The translations under genes were made by a program, and so were the position numbers. Below the pieces are notes generated by a model that had not been told where the DNA came from, did no database searches, and worked only from the letters and a program-made list of their open reading frames with translations. Shown piece after piece: positions 1 to 13,200 of a stretch of DNA of 64,000 nucleotides (position 1 is its first letter; each line of letters starts with the position of its first letter). Source of the DNA: Nautilus pompilius (lineage: Eukaryota; Mollusca; Cephalopoda; Nautilida; Nautilidae); the NCBI GenBank assembly GCA_018389105.1, contig JACATO010001046.1:186001-250000 (forward strand). Direction: 5' to 3'.

Positions 1-762
1 AAATGAGTTTCCAGGAAGCTTCTGCTGCACTGTATATTACATACAGCAAGTTGCAAGGAGAAAGATAGACAGTACTGAAGAAATGTCTCAAATCCATTGA
101 TAGTTTCCTTGCCACCTTACCCATCCACAAACATTGTTGGTTGTAGTTGCACATTGCCATAGTTACCACCATCATGCCAGCCTGTGACAAGGTCTGGCAC
201 TCCCATTTTCAGCAGGATTTTGATTCAAGCTACACTGACTTCTGTGTGTATTTTTTCATTATCTTTGTTGCTGTGTTTGGAAACATAAATAGTACTCTAC
301 CAGCGAGACAAAGCAGATAGTTATTAAAAAGAATGTCACTGAGTGACAAGATTAGGTCAGTCAGAGATCAGCAGCAGACAGTCACGTGATCAAATAAAAA
401 GCAATGATCAACAATGTAACCTTAGCATACAATGTTTTTCAAAGCCTATGTTACCTGATAAAATTGATCAAACAACTCCATAAATCAGCTTATAGTTGGG
501 CAAATTTCCTTGTAGTAAAGTGGATTAAAGGAGTCATAAAATTCTTGACTGGTTTAGAAATCAATATCAGCTTTTGACACCAAAGAGTAAACAAAGCAAA
601 TAACGAAACCACACAGTAGCACCATCTGTATGTGCTGAAGACATTCAATCAAAACTCGGCTAAAACTGTATCTCCACCAGGTTTCATTTCAACAGTTATT
701 TGGATATTATTCCACTTAAAACACACGCATTACATATTTAATTACAATTTCTAATTACAGTA
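1..762. other. Non-coding flank left of the Tigger element
   Basis: No exon, RNA gene or repeat is recognisable here. By position this should be CFAP57 intron, because CFAP57 reads leftward and is unfinished at 4239, but no further CFAP57 exon is visible. Confidence 0.5.
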
Positions 763-3191
763 CAGTAAAACGTCCATTTTACAAACGTCAATTTTGCGAA
801 TCGTCAATTTTATGTAATGACTTACGAAATCGATGACGTCATCAACGAATGAATTAAAGGTCAATAAATCAGATTTACATACCCATTCACTCACTCGATT
901 GTTTACTGCTAGCCTAGCTGCTCGCGCGCGCGCTTCGACGATTTGAAACATGACGCTTGTCACGCATCGGTAAACATCATTTGCATACTCCGAGTTTTTA
1001 TGTGAACAGTTTTGCAATTAACGTGCATAGCGAACTCACGATGTTTTGTTCGTAAAATCTTATATGAACCTGCCTATTCATTCACTTATTCAGCAAAATA
1101 ATTTCACTGTCCGTGTCACGATGCCGAAAACTCCTAGAAAGCGAACTAGTATCGGTATAGATCTAAAACTTAAAGTGATCGAGGCAAGGAAAACGAAATC
1201 TCTCGCAGCAGCAGTAGCCCTTCAGTTTGGCCTGCCAAGATCAACGGTTTCTACAATCTGGAATAAGCGGGATGTAATACAAAAAAAAGTTGAAACGTCA
1301 GATGCTCCAGGAAATTATGTAAAAAAGTCTTACATATCAACGCCAAAATATGAAAAGGTAGATATAGCATGCTATAAATGGATGGTTCAACAACGATCAA
1401 AGGGAGCTTCAATAAGTGGACCGATTCTGATGGAAAAGGCAAAATTATACGCAAAAGAATTGTATCCTGAGACCCATGAGAAATTTCAAGCAAGTACGGG
1501 ATGGCTGAAGTGTTTCAAAACATGACATGGTATAAAAGCTATGAACTTACAAGGTGAATCCCTTTCAGCTGATTTAACAGCAGTTTTGCCATTTCAAGAA
1601 AAGCTGAGGAAGATAATCACAGATGAAGGGCTTACCCGTGACCAACTTTTCAATGCTGACGAGACCGGTTTATGGTGGAAACTAATGCCATCCAGAACAC
1701 TTGTCCTGCATGGGGAAAACTCCGCCAAGAACTTTAAAACATCTAAGGATCGCGTTACGTTGATGGGCTGTGCTAACGCCAGTGGCAAATGCAAGATCCC
1801 ATTGACTTTCGTACATAAGCCAAAGAGATCTCGTTGCTTTAAAAATGACAACCTCAATGACCTACCAGTGCACTATTTTTCGCAGGTGAATGCATGGATG
1901 GATGCCTATATTTTCAAGAAATGGTTTTTTGATTATTTTGTCCCCATTGTAAGAAAGTACTGTCGTGAAAACAATGTGCCATGTAAGATCATCTTACTGT
2001 TAGACAATGCCCCTGCTCATCCATCTGAAGATGAATTGATAACGGAGAACGGAGCCATACGTGTTGTTTTTTTGCCTGCCAATGCTACTTCTGTAATCCA
2101 GCCGATGGATCAAGGTGTGTTGGAACCTCTCAAGAGGCGGTACAAGAAGCATCTTTTGAGACATATCTTGGGCACCCCAGACGATACTCCGATCCCAGAC
2201 AGAGTGAAGTCCGTGACCATAAAAGACTGTGTGTATTGGATCGCTGATGCATGGGCAAATGTGACTGAAGAAAATTTGTCAAGATCTTGGAGGAAAGTGT
2301 TGGGCAACATATTTGACAACAAAGAACAAGCCATGCATGAGCAAGAACAGGTTGATACTGAAGAGGTGGAAGACAGGAACATTTTTAATATAATGTTCGG
2401 AGAGCTGGGATACGAACCTGAGAAGGAGGGATGGGCAGACCCTGATACTTGGATTAACGAGGATGCTGGTGACCCTGGCCACCAGTGGCTGACAGATGAG
2501 GAGATTGTAACAGAGGCAAACAAAGTTGACCAGGTGAGTTTATTTAATATCATTCAATCATGTACGTACAATATTTACATATTTGAAACAGAATTAGTAA
2601 AATAATTGTGATAAAATCAGTTAATTACACACTCTTATCTTTCAGGTGAGCGAAGATGACGACGATGATGATAATGATGATGTGAAACCACAAGAGGCAT
2701 TCCGAGCAGCAGAAGTTATGATGAAATGGATGACGCAGACAGGCATGGACCCCCATTATATCAACTTACAACGGCAATGGAGGGACGAAGCTGCACGCAT
2801 GCGAATATCTCAACTTAAACAGGGGAAAATTACATCATTTTTTCATAACCCAGAACCAGAAACCATGGAAATCGATAACGATATTTGATTATTTAGATTT
2901 CTTCGTTTTTCATTCAGCAATTCTGTTTTTACAAACTAAACTAGTGTATGTATATTAACATTGAATGTTTACTTTACTGAACAAATAAAAAATATTTCAT
3001 TTACTGTATTGAGTTTTTTATTGTTACGATACATATCAGCAGTCTACGACTCAACCGTCTGCTTCAAACAAGATACTTAAACACTAACAACATAAAAAGT
3101 ACACGAAATATATGCATGATCTAGTTTACGAAATTTTCAATTTGCGAACACCCCTTGGTACCAAGGGGTACGTAAAATGGACGTTTTACTG
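763..3191 (+). mobile_element. Tigger-type (pogo/Tc1-mariner superfamily) DNA transposon
   Basis: The ends are inverted repeats with 20 identical bases: CAGTAAAACGTCCATTTTAC at 763-782 and its reverse complement at 3172-3191. TA dinucleotides at 761-762 and 3192-3193 form the target-site duplication expected for this superfamily. The right end also has a small internal palindrome (CCCCTTGGTACCAAGGGG, 3151-3168). The interior encodes a Tigger/pogo transposase in plus orientation. The element lies where a CFAP57 intron is expected, in antisense orientation. Intact ends and a nearly open transposase suggest a fairly recent insertion. Confidence 0.95.
1121..2888 (+). pseudogene. Tigger transposase, two exons, one premature stop
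   Basis: This is a DDE-type transposase that binds the element ends and moves it by cut and paste. The reading frame runs from ATG at 1121 (MPKTPRKRTSIG). An upstream in-frame ATG at 1046 looks like leader. An N-terminal helix-turn-helix region (LKVIEARKTKSLAAAVALQF, then LPRSTVSTIW) is followed by a CENP-B-type DNA-binding region and the catalytic domain. The catalytic motifs are NADETGLWWK, LLLDNAPAHP and IQPMDQGVL, so all three acidic catalytic residues are present. A single in-frame TGA at 1523-1525 breaks it; the same frame resumes at once and has an ATG at 1541. Donor GTGAGT at 2534 and acceptor TTTCAG ending at 2645 join in phase 0, giving a 112-bp intron and an acidic second exon ending at 2888. 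Full length would be about 551 codons, normal for the family. Whether the stop is fixed or a sequencing error is unknown. Confidence 0.9.
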
Positions 3192-3193
3192 TA

Positions 3194-4238
3194 TATTCTA
3201 AAAAGAAAAGCTGTTGACAAATTTTCACATTTTTTCGGTAATCAGAAAGTTGCCGACTGACTCCGCCCAAAAGCAGACAGCTTTCAATGGAAATTTTCTT
3301 TTCTGTTTGACATTTGTGGCAAAATAAACACCGCAGATATTTAAAAAACCCAAGAAATGTATGTATCTGAATGCCTTTGTACAAATGATTACTGAAATGG
3401 CTTTCCGAGATTTTCTCTATAAAAAAAAACCAAAACAAAAACCCATTTACTTCCGTATTTTAGGACCCAGCTTATCTATGTGAAAGACTCCAATGACGAA
3501 ATGGAAGCCTTGATGGTCCAGAAGATAATGGGATCATTTATTATTTAGTAGTTCAAATCTGGCATGTGCCAAAAAAAAATCAATTTCTAATCAGCATTGA
3601 GGACCATCATCATTATTGTCACCATAAACAAAGAGATAAGGCTAACATAGATCATCCTCACAAAATCCAACAGTTCCTTAGCATGGGTATCTCAAGGATA
3701 GTGAAAGAAAAAGCTTTTCAAAACAATGATGATTTTACAACAGCAATGGCAGTAAAAGCTTGAAAAACTACAATGCACCCAATACCTCAGTTATGCTGCC
3801 AACATAGTATACATTTCTAAAAAAAGATGCGTTATTGATGCAGTTTCATCATGTTTCAATGCTAAAAATGCTAATCACAAATTATCAAATATGTATGAGA
3901 AATAATTAGATATATTTGTATCAATTATGTGCATACAAATGCCTTGAGGAGAGAGAAAAACAAGGAATATCATTAGACATACAACACACCATCTTGTGCA
4001 ACTATAACAATGGAATGACATGCAACACTGAGAATAACCATGAAATGCAGACTTAATTTACTTCATAACTAAAAAAAAATTGCTTTTAATTACCCACCTT
4101 ATCATTAATTTTGAAGGAATTTTAGATACATTTCAAACTGTAACACTTTCTTGTGTTTAGTTCAGTGTTCCTTGTTATATGGGATCTTTTTGACTGATGT
4201 CACTAAAAGGCAAAACAATTTTTTAAATGGGTACTTAC
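3194..4238. other. AT-rich intron sequence between Tigger and CFAP57 exon 17
   Basis: No exon, RNA gene or transposon end could be recognised. The sequence is AT-rich with short A and T runs. Small open frames (for example 3566-3763) have low-complexity composition and no family resemblance. Confidence 0.5.
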
Positions 4239-7200
4239 GGTGTCGTGTTGAACATATTTCTGGTACAGAGCCTTAATACTTTCCTTCAGCATCTTCGGTT
4301 CCTGAATGTAGCTCACACAATTATGGAGGTCCGTTTTGAAGCGCCTCACTACAGCTTCAATATCTCGTTTCTTACAGAAAAAAGAGGAGGGATGGAAAAT
4401 TAATCTGATTTTTGACACCTGCACCACTTACTTCCCCTTTTTATCATCACACAAAAAAAAATCAACAACAGAAATTAAAGATAATTTTGAAATTAATTAT
4501 TTATCACAAAAAGGACTAGATATACTTCAGGCTTATACTCCAGATACAAATTTTTTTTTTTTTTTTGATGAGAGGTTTATATAGTTCAGGATCTTCTTAA
4601 TTAAAACTTATACATCTTAATCAAATGTATAAGACTTAGGGCTTATACAATTAATCTTTGCGATAAACAAAGAAGGGTACTGGTGACAGAGATTGCAGTG
4701 AGAATGTGACCCATCCCATGACCCACTACTGAAAGACAGTGGGTTTAGAATCATGTGCTACAGGCCCATTATCTTTTAGCATAGGTTGAAAGATATATTG
4801 GTAAATAACTATGTCCCTACCCGCTGCCGCTCTTGATGCAGCTCCTTCGATGTTACTGCATATTTCTGTCTCAACTCTGTGATTGTCATCTCCAGCTGTA
4901 GGTTCTGCTTGTGGAAGCGCTCCAGTTCACTCTCCATCTGAAATGACAATGATGACCATGATAATGATAAGATTTAGGGAGATATAACAATGTCTGATTA
5001 TTTCTTAAAATAAAAAAAAGGAAAAATCTGAAAATTTACCCATTTTTCTTTTTCTTCTTTTAACAATTTGTGAAAATTGTGGAAAGTTAGAAAATGACAT
5101 GGACATTTCCATGCTGAAATCCAACCAAAAAATCCAAGCATACATACAAAAATTTGTAAATTATTCACAATTCAATACTAATAAGAACTGATTTTTAAAA
5201 CTATTATTGGATTGTTTACCATTCTCAATCTGACATTTTTTTCTTTCTCTGGGAACATTGTTCACCTACATTTTCTCTTTACCTTCTCTTGCCTTCCTGA
5301 TTTGGATCAGTGCTCTCAGCTGTGTGCAACGGGAAACAGGTGGAAAATTTCTAAATGATGCATTTTTCTTGCATATTAGCTTTAAACTGTTGAGATCTTA
5401 TAAGGGATTTAAAATAGTCAAGTCAGATTAATTCATAGGAGATAACACACCACTCTGAAGAAAAAATAATTCCACCAAAATAGCCTATCGACGTTTAAAC
5501 CTTGTTTTGAAATATTTCTTAGCATTCATCATGCGTGAAAAGCATGTTTTTATTTGCAATTTTAAGGTGTATGCTTAACCTAAATTACCCATAATTCCTG
5601 AAAAGTCAGAATGAGGCAGTTAAATAATGGTTCACTCTGCTTGTAGAGTGAAGATTGAGGCTAGTTGTTACAGCACCAGTAATTCCTAATTAAATATACA
5701 GATGAGACGTCATATGTTTGAAAGTCAAGGGTCAAAGCAAATAATGTTGGTTATAGCTTGTTTATACATTTAATTAGGAATTGCTGCACTGACGTTGTGA
5801 CAACTTACCTCTGTAACAACAAGCCCCATTCCCCCTACAGCAAACACTTATGACACCAGATTCTGGCAACAGATAAAATATCGGTTGCCAGTGCTCTTAC
5901 ATCCTGAATCTGTTCCTTCATCATCTTGATTTCGAGTTCTCTGGGTTCTATCTGTTTCTTCAGCTCTTTGATCTTGTAGTCGAGAACAAACTTGAATTTC
6001 TCCAGTTCCTGATTCTTTTTCTTGAGATCATAAATGCGTTTCTCCTAGTAAAAGAGAAAGATCAAGAAAATTTTATGAGCAAAATGATGAAAAAAAATTG
6101 TGCAGAAGGTGCAGGAGGCAAAAGCAAAACTAGATGAAAGTTAATTGATTGTTTCATGAAGAGTTTTTCTTTTACTTTAGCTATGGTAAATTGAAAGTTT
6201 TCATGTGTTGATGATGGAGAACGTTCTCCCACTATACAAAGCTGCAAAAACTGATTTCCTCCATGGCAAAAACAAGAAGCACAATCATCCTTATCTTCTA
6301 TATTGTTTTAGCCAAGTTCTTCCAGAGTTGAGTGAAGTATCTGCTTTTTGCAACATTGCATCGTGGGAACATTTTAATCAACAGTGCAAGAAAGCTCGCT
6401 TCAGATTCCAAAAATGTCCAATTTGAATATGCATGAACATGCAATGCACCCTTTGCTGTTTAATGGAAATGTGGGCAGCATTGATAATGCAACTAATAAT
6501 AAAAGAGTCTCTTAGACAAAAAGGCTCAGCAAACAGAAACTCCTCTAACCAGCAATGATAAGAAACCCTACTACTCGGAAAAAAGTGGTTGTGCAAAGTA
6601 AGAGAGTTTAAAAAAGTAAAAGCAAACCATATCATAGAGCAGGTAGAGTAATGTCTAAAAGAAATCCAAACTAGACTGGAGTTTATTATCCACGATGTTG
6701 CTTTGGTAGCAACTCCCTCAGTGCTGCTGGGTCACCATGTTACATGGAATGCTAGTACAGAATAAAGTATATCATCAACCAGCAACCAGTAAACTAATCA
6801 ACAGGCATGCATCAATCTGTTTACCTTATCCTGTATAGTGTCATCTCTCTCTTGAATCTCTTTCTTTAGACCTGCAATATCCTTCTCTAGATTGCGGATA
6901 ATATTGTTAAGTTTGTTGATCTCTGCCTGGAATTTCCTGCACTCTTCTTTGTGATCTTCAATCTCCTTCTGTAATGTGGTGAACTGATAAAAACAATAAA
7001 ATAAATGAATAAGCTTGATGTTGCCAATTATCCTCTAAATCAAGCTAAACACGCAGCCTAAAATATTACAAGACTAGCTGAATTCTAAATGTCTAATGGG
7101 AACATTGTTTAAATTTTTAACTGAAAATAAATCTACCTTTTTTTTTTTGTTGCAATAAGTTGCCTACATTCTCAATTTTAATACAATTTCATTAAATTAA

Positions 7201-10200
7201 ATTTCTTGATGTTTGAAAAATATATGTGGACAATGTCATAGATCTCCTGTCAAGAAGCCACAAACAGCTTTGTGTACAGCAGAGTGGTGCATGGCATTCA
7301 GTCATTTGTCATAGCTGTATATACATAGTGGTGTATGATGTTTGGCCATTTGTCATTTAGTTTTGTATAGTGGTGCGTGGCATTTGGTCATAAGTCATAG
7401 TTGTGCATAATGGTGTGTGGAACTTGTATGGTTTTTGATTTTCCAGTCTTATAAAAGAACTGAAAAAACAAGATGTGACACAAAATTTAATTAGTTATTT
7501 TTACATGCATTTGATAAGGATGATTGTTATCTTTAACAATGAAAACAAAACATAAATACTAGTAAATAATGGTAATTCTACCTTTTTCTTCATAATACCA
7601 TTTTCTCCTTTCAGGCGAATGTTCATTTCTTGCTCATCTTTGAGACGACGCTCGTACTTGTTCTTTATGTCCAAGATTTCTGCATCAGCATCTTCTTCAA
7701 TCTGCCGTATTGTCTCCTCAGATTCCCTATTCTGTTGCCTTCCTTCTTCAAATGCCTAGAAATAAGCAAAAAATAAAACCACGATTCCTGTTCAAAAGAG
7801 GAAAAGAAATAATAATGTTGTAATGCATTTTCTTGCAGAAAACTATTTCTTCCTGTTAACAGAAAGCTGGTCATTTGAATCATCATGTGATCAAATAATT
7901 TCTTGTGTAATGCAAGGTTTTCCCATAGTTTTGACACTTGTGCATTTAATACCTTTGGACAACTGTGTAATTTCAATTTTTAAGACTTTTTTGCAACATG
8001 AATGTCATGAAATCTCTACAACTAAAGAACTTAGATGCACCATTCTAATAATTGTCTGTCTGTATTCATGCAGTTTGAAGGAAAATATTGAATTTTATCT
8101 TTGTGTGATTTAAACTTTTAATAAAATTAAAAGTCTTGAAATTTGGGCCGTAATAGGGTTTGGAAAATATTTTAATTTGAAGCATTGTGCAATATGGGGA
8201 CAAGTGCAATGAATGATAACTTCTATCTCACAGCTCAAGTCCCTAGCCACCTTCTGAACGTTTGATCTGGCTTGGCCCGATGACATTCATATGTCTCTCA
8301 CCTGCTCTAGCTTCGTTGACATCTCCTGAAGTTTTGCTTCATAATATTCGGTCAGTTTCTCTTGCGCCAGCTCTTTGTTCTCCTCCAGATCCTGAAACTG
8401 CTTGTCATAGTCCTCCTGCATCTTCATCATCTTGACTTGAAGTTCCTGGAACTTTTCGTACTCCAGCATCAGCTTCTGGTTGTTGGCCGACTCTGTGGAC
8501 AGCATCAATAAGCCGATGAGAAACGAAACGCAGTCCAGTCAAGCAGGAACCTGCACTCACCAAACTGTTTTAACAGCCAGTTCCCACCTGGTTTCTATTA
8601 ACCAGGACCAGAGGCAAACAAAACAAAAGTGTCAGGAAATAGTAGCCCATCACTGTTATGTTAAAAGTGATCTCTAACAATAACTTCCAGCCACAACAGC
8701 AGTACATGATGCTGTCATCCTTATCTTTTATGATTACTGATGTTTGCGTAGCAGCACTGACCCCGCTAAAAGTAGAACTACCTTAAGAGACCCCCCCACA
8801 CACACACACACACATCCTGTGATTAGATTGTCCCATGTAGAACCATAGTTTTATCTACACCATAATTTAAGTTGCAGTCGTTTTTTAGAAATGTTTTGTA
8901 CAACTTCTGACCCCAATCGGAATTAACAGAACTGAAAAATTAATAAACTCACAAAATCTCTCCCCGCTGCCATCTGAAAGATTATCAGAACAGAGGTTTG
9001 TTATTGTAATTGTTACCATGCCTTCTGTTGCTCTCAACCTTCAAGGTAGCTTGGAAATGAAAAACTAGCCAAGCAGAGAATGGCCAGTACAGTAATGCCA
9101 AATGTGCTCCAACTTTAGCCCATGCACTGACCCTACTGAAAGGCCCTACTAAAAACGGTAGAAAACCCATGCAGCCAAATGGTAAATAAGAGCGAGAAGA
9201 ACTCTTGCCAGGGCAATTTACCAAACCAAGCCATTCATGAATCAGATCTGGTAACTCAACATTAGCAATCCAATGACCTAACTAATGAGCTATAATTCTG
9301 TCCATGTAGGCTTATTAATTAATTTTATTACTACTAATAGGTTGATGTTAAGACCCCTGCATAACCCTCTTATTTCTGTAAATTCCACCTCCACCACTTT
9401 TAATGTAAGATTTACTTTCAAAAGTAAAGTACAACAATTTTTGGGCTTCAATGTATTGGCACTCAGTCCTCAAAGAACTTCCTGTCTAAAAAATAAAAAT
9501 AGAACAATTATAATCAATCATCAGTTGTTTTGGATGAACCGTCTGTCAAATTTCACTCTACACCCAACACATCGAAGCCTAGTAGACCTCTTTTTGGCAA
9601 GTTTACAGGTAAGATACATAAAAGAAATACCAACCAAGGTCCTGAAGTTCTTTGGCATGCTTCTCCATCAGCTCTGCCATTTCTTCTTCATGTCTGACCT
9701 CCTCTTTGTCCTTATCTGTTTTCAACACCTGTAAAACAACAGCATATCTTGACTCACCTCTAACCTGCTCAAGGGGCAAAACTCTTTGCAGGCTATTTCA
9801 GAGTACGTAAATTTAAAAGTCCCAAGAAAACAGAAGATTATGCTGAACCCATTTTGAAGTTGTCAAAATGATACCGGGGTGGTTAAGAACTAAATCCTGT
9901 TGGTGGAAACGATGGTTTTAGTGGTTAGTTTTCATACTCCTAATAAAATAATAAGAAATGCTCAAACTAACCAACCATCTGCTCTCTTAAATGACACAAT
10001 AACCTGTTCTTATCTCAACAAAAATTATGTCAATTTTCTATATCCAGTTTCTATTGTAAATTTGGTCATCTGTGCAAGCAACATGCCATTTTCCCCCTTT
10101 TCCAGAGTCAGCACCAGTCAGATGGAGCCATTTTAAACTTCTACATATATTTTAAAATCCTTTACCGAACGCAATAAGCATAAAAAACAGCAAATAACCA

Positions 10201-13200
10201 TAACTAATTCAATTATTCTTATCCCATTTTTCTTTCTATGAAGCAATTTTAAGGATAAAAAAAACAACCAGGGATGTAATACAAAAGCTGAGGGTTCAAA
10301 CAGCGATGATATTATTTAAATTATTTCTCAGATTTGTCAAATAACTGGCAGATGAAATTGAGTTTTTCCAAGAGCAAAATCTTTTACCATACTGTTCAGG
10401 CCATTGTTGATTCCAGCTGATGTCAATGAATGAGAAACACTGTTACCTTTTTTTAATTTTTTTGCAGAAACACTTTACTTTAGTTGGTAAACATTAGTTC
10501 CAAGAACTACCACAAGGTGGCTCACAACATACTGCCAATAGTGGTGCCAAGAAAACAATTCATAGGTTTACTTAACACCTCTTTATGTTAAAAATTACTC
10601 ACATTGTAAATTATAATGTAGAATTCCACAGAAAGGACTATTCTACAGTAATAGCCTTTTCCCCCTCCTTTTTTCAATCAAAAAACAGTGTTCTAAGCAT
10701 TTCTGAAGATTTTTACCTGATTCTTTGTCTTCAAAGATTCCATTTCTTGGATGAACTTCTCTGTCAACTCTTTGATTTTCTCATTGTAGTTCATGTCCTT
10801 CAACCGTAGCTGGTACTCATTTTCCATCTTCAGTTCATCCACCCGTGTCTTCAACTCTGCCATAATTGTGTTCTACACAAATTTTTTTTTTTAAAAAAAA
10901 AAAAATTCTCTGTGAAGTTTACTCATATCCTAACATTTTGCATAATAGTCTTTAATTTTTTTCAAAAATTACATTTATTTATTTATTTCTTACATTACAT
11001 CTTTAATTATTCTTTTTTATTTTACAGCATCATTTTAGGCTCCTGTGGTATGGCAAATTATTTAACAAGGACTTTGGGCTTATAAAGTTACCACAGATTT
11101 TATAAGACATGGTTCATTCCTAATTATACATTTGACAAGAACATGGTCTTATGGACTTACTGAAAATTCTATATAAAAATACCATGGATTTATTTATTAT
11201 ACATTTGACAATTTGGAAAATTTTTATTTTAACTCACAACAAACTTATTTTTTCCAAAACTATTTACTCAGCCACAAATGATATTTTGCAACACTGTGGG
11301 CTTATTGGTATCTCTGTATAATTGTATAGTTACCAGATATTTTATTTCACATTCCCCAGTTATAATATGATGTGGCAATCACCAAAATACAAATGATCAT
11401 GTCAAAATTGGATTCAGCGATTTCTTTCATGACACCATTTATGGACAGAAAATCAGAGATAACTGTTACTGGGTTACATGATGTTCAAGACTGGATAAGA
11501 TCTCTCAGTTATAAATAATAGGAAAAGATATAACAAGAAGAATAATATTTCAGATTAATGATGTTGCAGTTTACAAATATGAGAATGTGTAACCCAACTT
11601 ACATTTCTTTAAAAAATCTTTAAAAAAAAAATAATTGCTTAAAAGAAGAAAGATGATGAGAAGGTGAACATGAAGAGTTACACAAACCTTTTCTTCTAGA
11701 TCACATTTGGTTATCAGGATTTCCTCAGCCCAGGCCACCTCTCGCTCTCGTTTCAAGCTGCGACCTTCTGGGTCTTGGATTTTCCACAGCATTACGGTGG
11801 AATCTTCGGAGACAGTGATCAGGCACTGGTCATCAAAAGAGAACTTCATCTGAAAGATTAAGCAAGGATACGTGCATGGGTGGTCAGTGGCGGCAGAACC
11901 AGGCAGGGAAGCAGGTGTTTGTGAAGACGCACACCTACTCCCACAAGAATGCAGAGACACGTGCACACACTTCACACATCTACAACATTTTTTTTAAATT
12001 TTCATTCTAGATACTGACGCATGTCACCAGTTGAGCTCACTTTATACTTTGCCTAAAGAACCAAAATACATGATGCGTGAAGCTTAAAACAAAAATTTGA
12101 CAAATCGAAAGGTCATGTAGTGTCACCCCAGCCTTTATGGAGTTAAAATCTTGTCTTCACCTTTTTCCCATTAGTTATAAAGAAACTGTCTTGCTAGTGA
12201 TATGAATTCACAATTAAATTGCTTTACTATGATTGCTTTTGAACACCTGTGTGAAAGGTTCCGAGCTCAATGGCTGCTTTGGTTTCTCTACAGAGCTGTT
12301 TACATCCAAAAAAAAGATGTAACGAGTGTTAAAAAAGAAACTGCTCATGTTATGTTACATCTTTGTGCTTGCAAGGAATTTGGAACCAAAATAAGAAAAA
12401 AAAAAAAAGTTTTTACTGGAAATCTTTTGGTTACAAACAGGATAAAACTGATCATTCAAAGGAAGAAGAAAAAAAAGCACACTCTAATAAGCTGGCACCT
12501 GGGCATGAGAACCTACACCAGTGGGGCCTACATACCAAACAGTGCCGCCAGGGCAAAAAAAACAGAACCGAAGCTCACTCTTATGCCTATGATCAGAAAA
12601 AGGGCCAAGTCAAACTCTCCAATAAGTAGACTCTAAAACAGACCGAATTCCAAGATACGTTAAGAATAATGAAATATATTAATCATAAAATCTGATAAAG
12701 TATACATATATAACTACAGTTGTTTTAACAAACTAACAAATGGGATGTTCTATGTCTGGGAACCAAATGAAAGTTGACAAAAGTAAAAAAATTTAATTGA
12801 AAAAAAAATTCAAATAAAGTAAAATCCAGGTAAACTAAGATTTGGCAGATGATACACTCTATACTAATTCACTGCCTGGTCTTTTAAAATATAGATTCCT
12901 GCTTAGAATTTTAAGAACTAGCAATTTAAGTTTGATATGTCAATGGTATGGTTATTAAAAATGGCTACCAATAGACAGAAAGAAAAAGGAAATTACAAAA
13001 ACAGGGAATTAAAATGCTAATAATGCAAAGCAAAACTATCCTATGTTCACCAGCCATAGATGGTTTAAATGGAAAAAAATAGCTAGAACTAAACTAATTG
13101 CTTTATCTGTGCCACCATTAGGAAAGCATATTTCAAATAGTGCCCTTTAATAAACATAAGTGATGAAGAGAAAAAATAAGAAGAAAATTGTACATTATTT

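Noticed and set aside
3441-3560. Possible further CFAP57 or other exon near TTAG/GACCCAGC
   Set aside because: An acceptor-like string exists on the plus strand, but translation gives no family sequence on either strand and no donor of matching phase.
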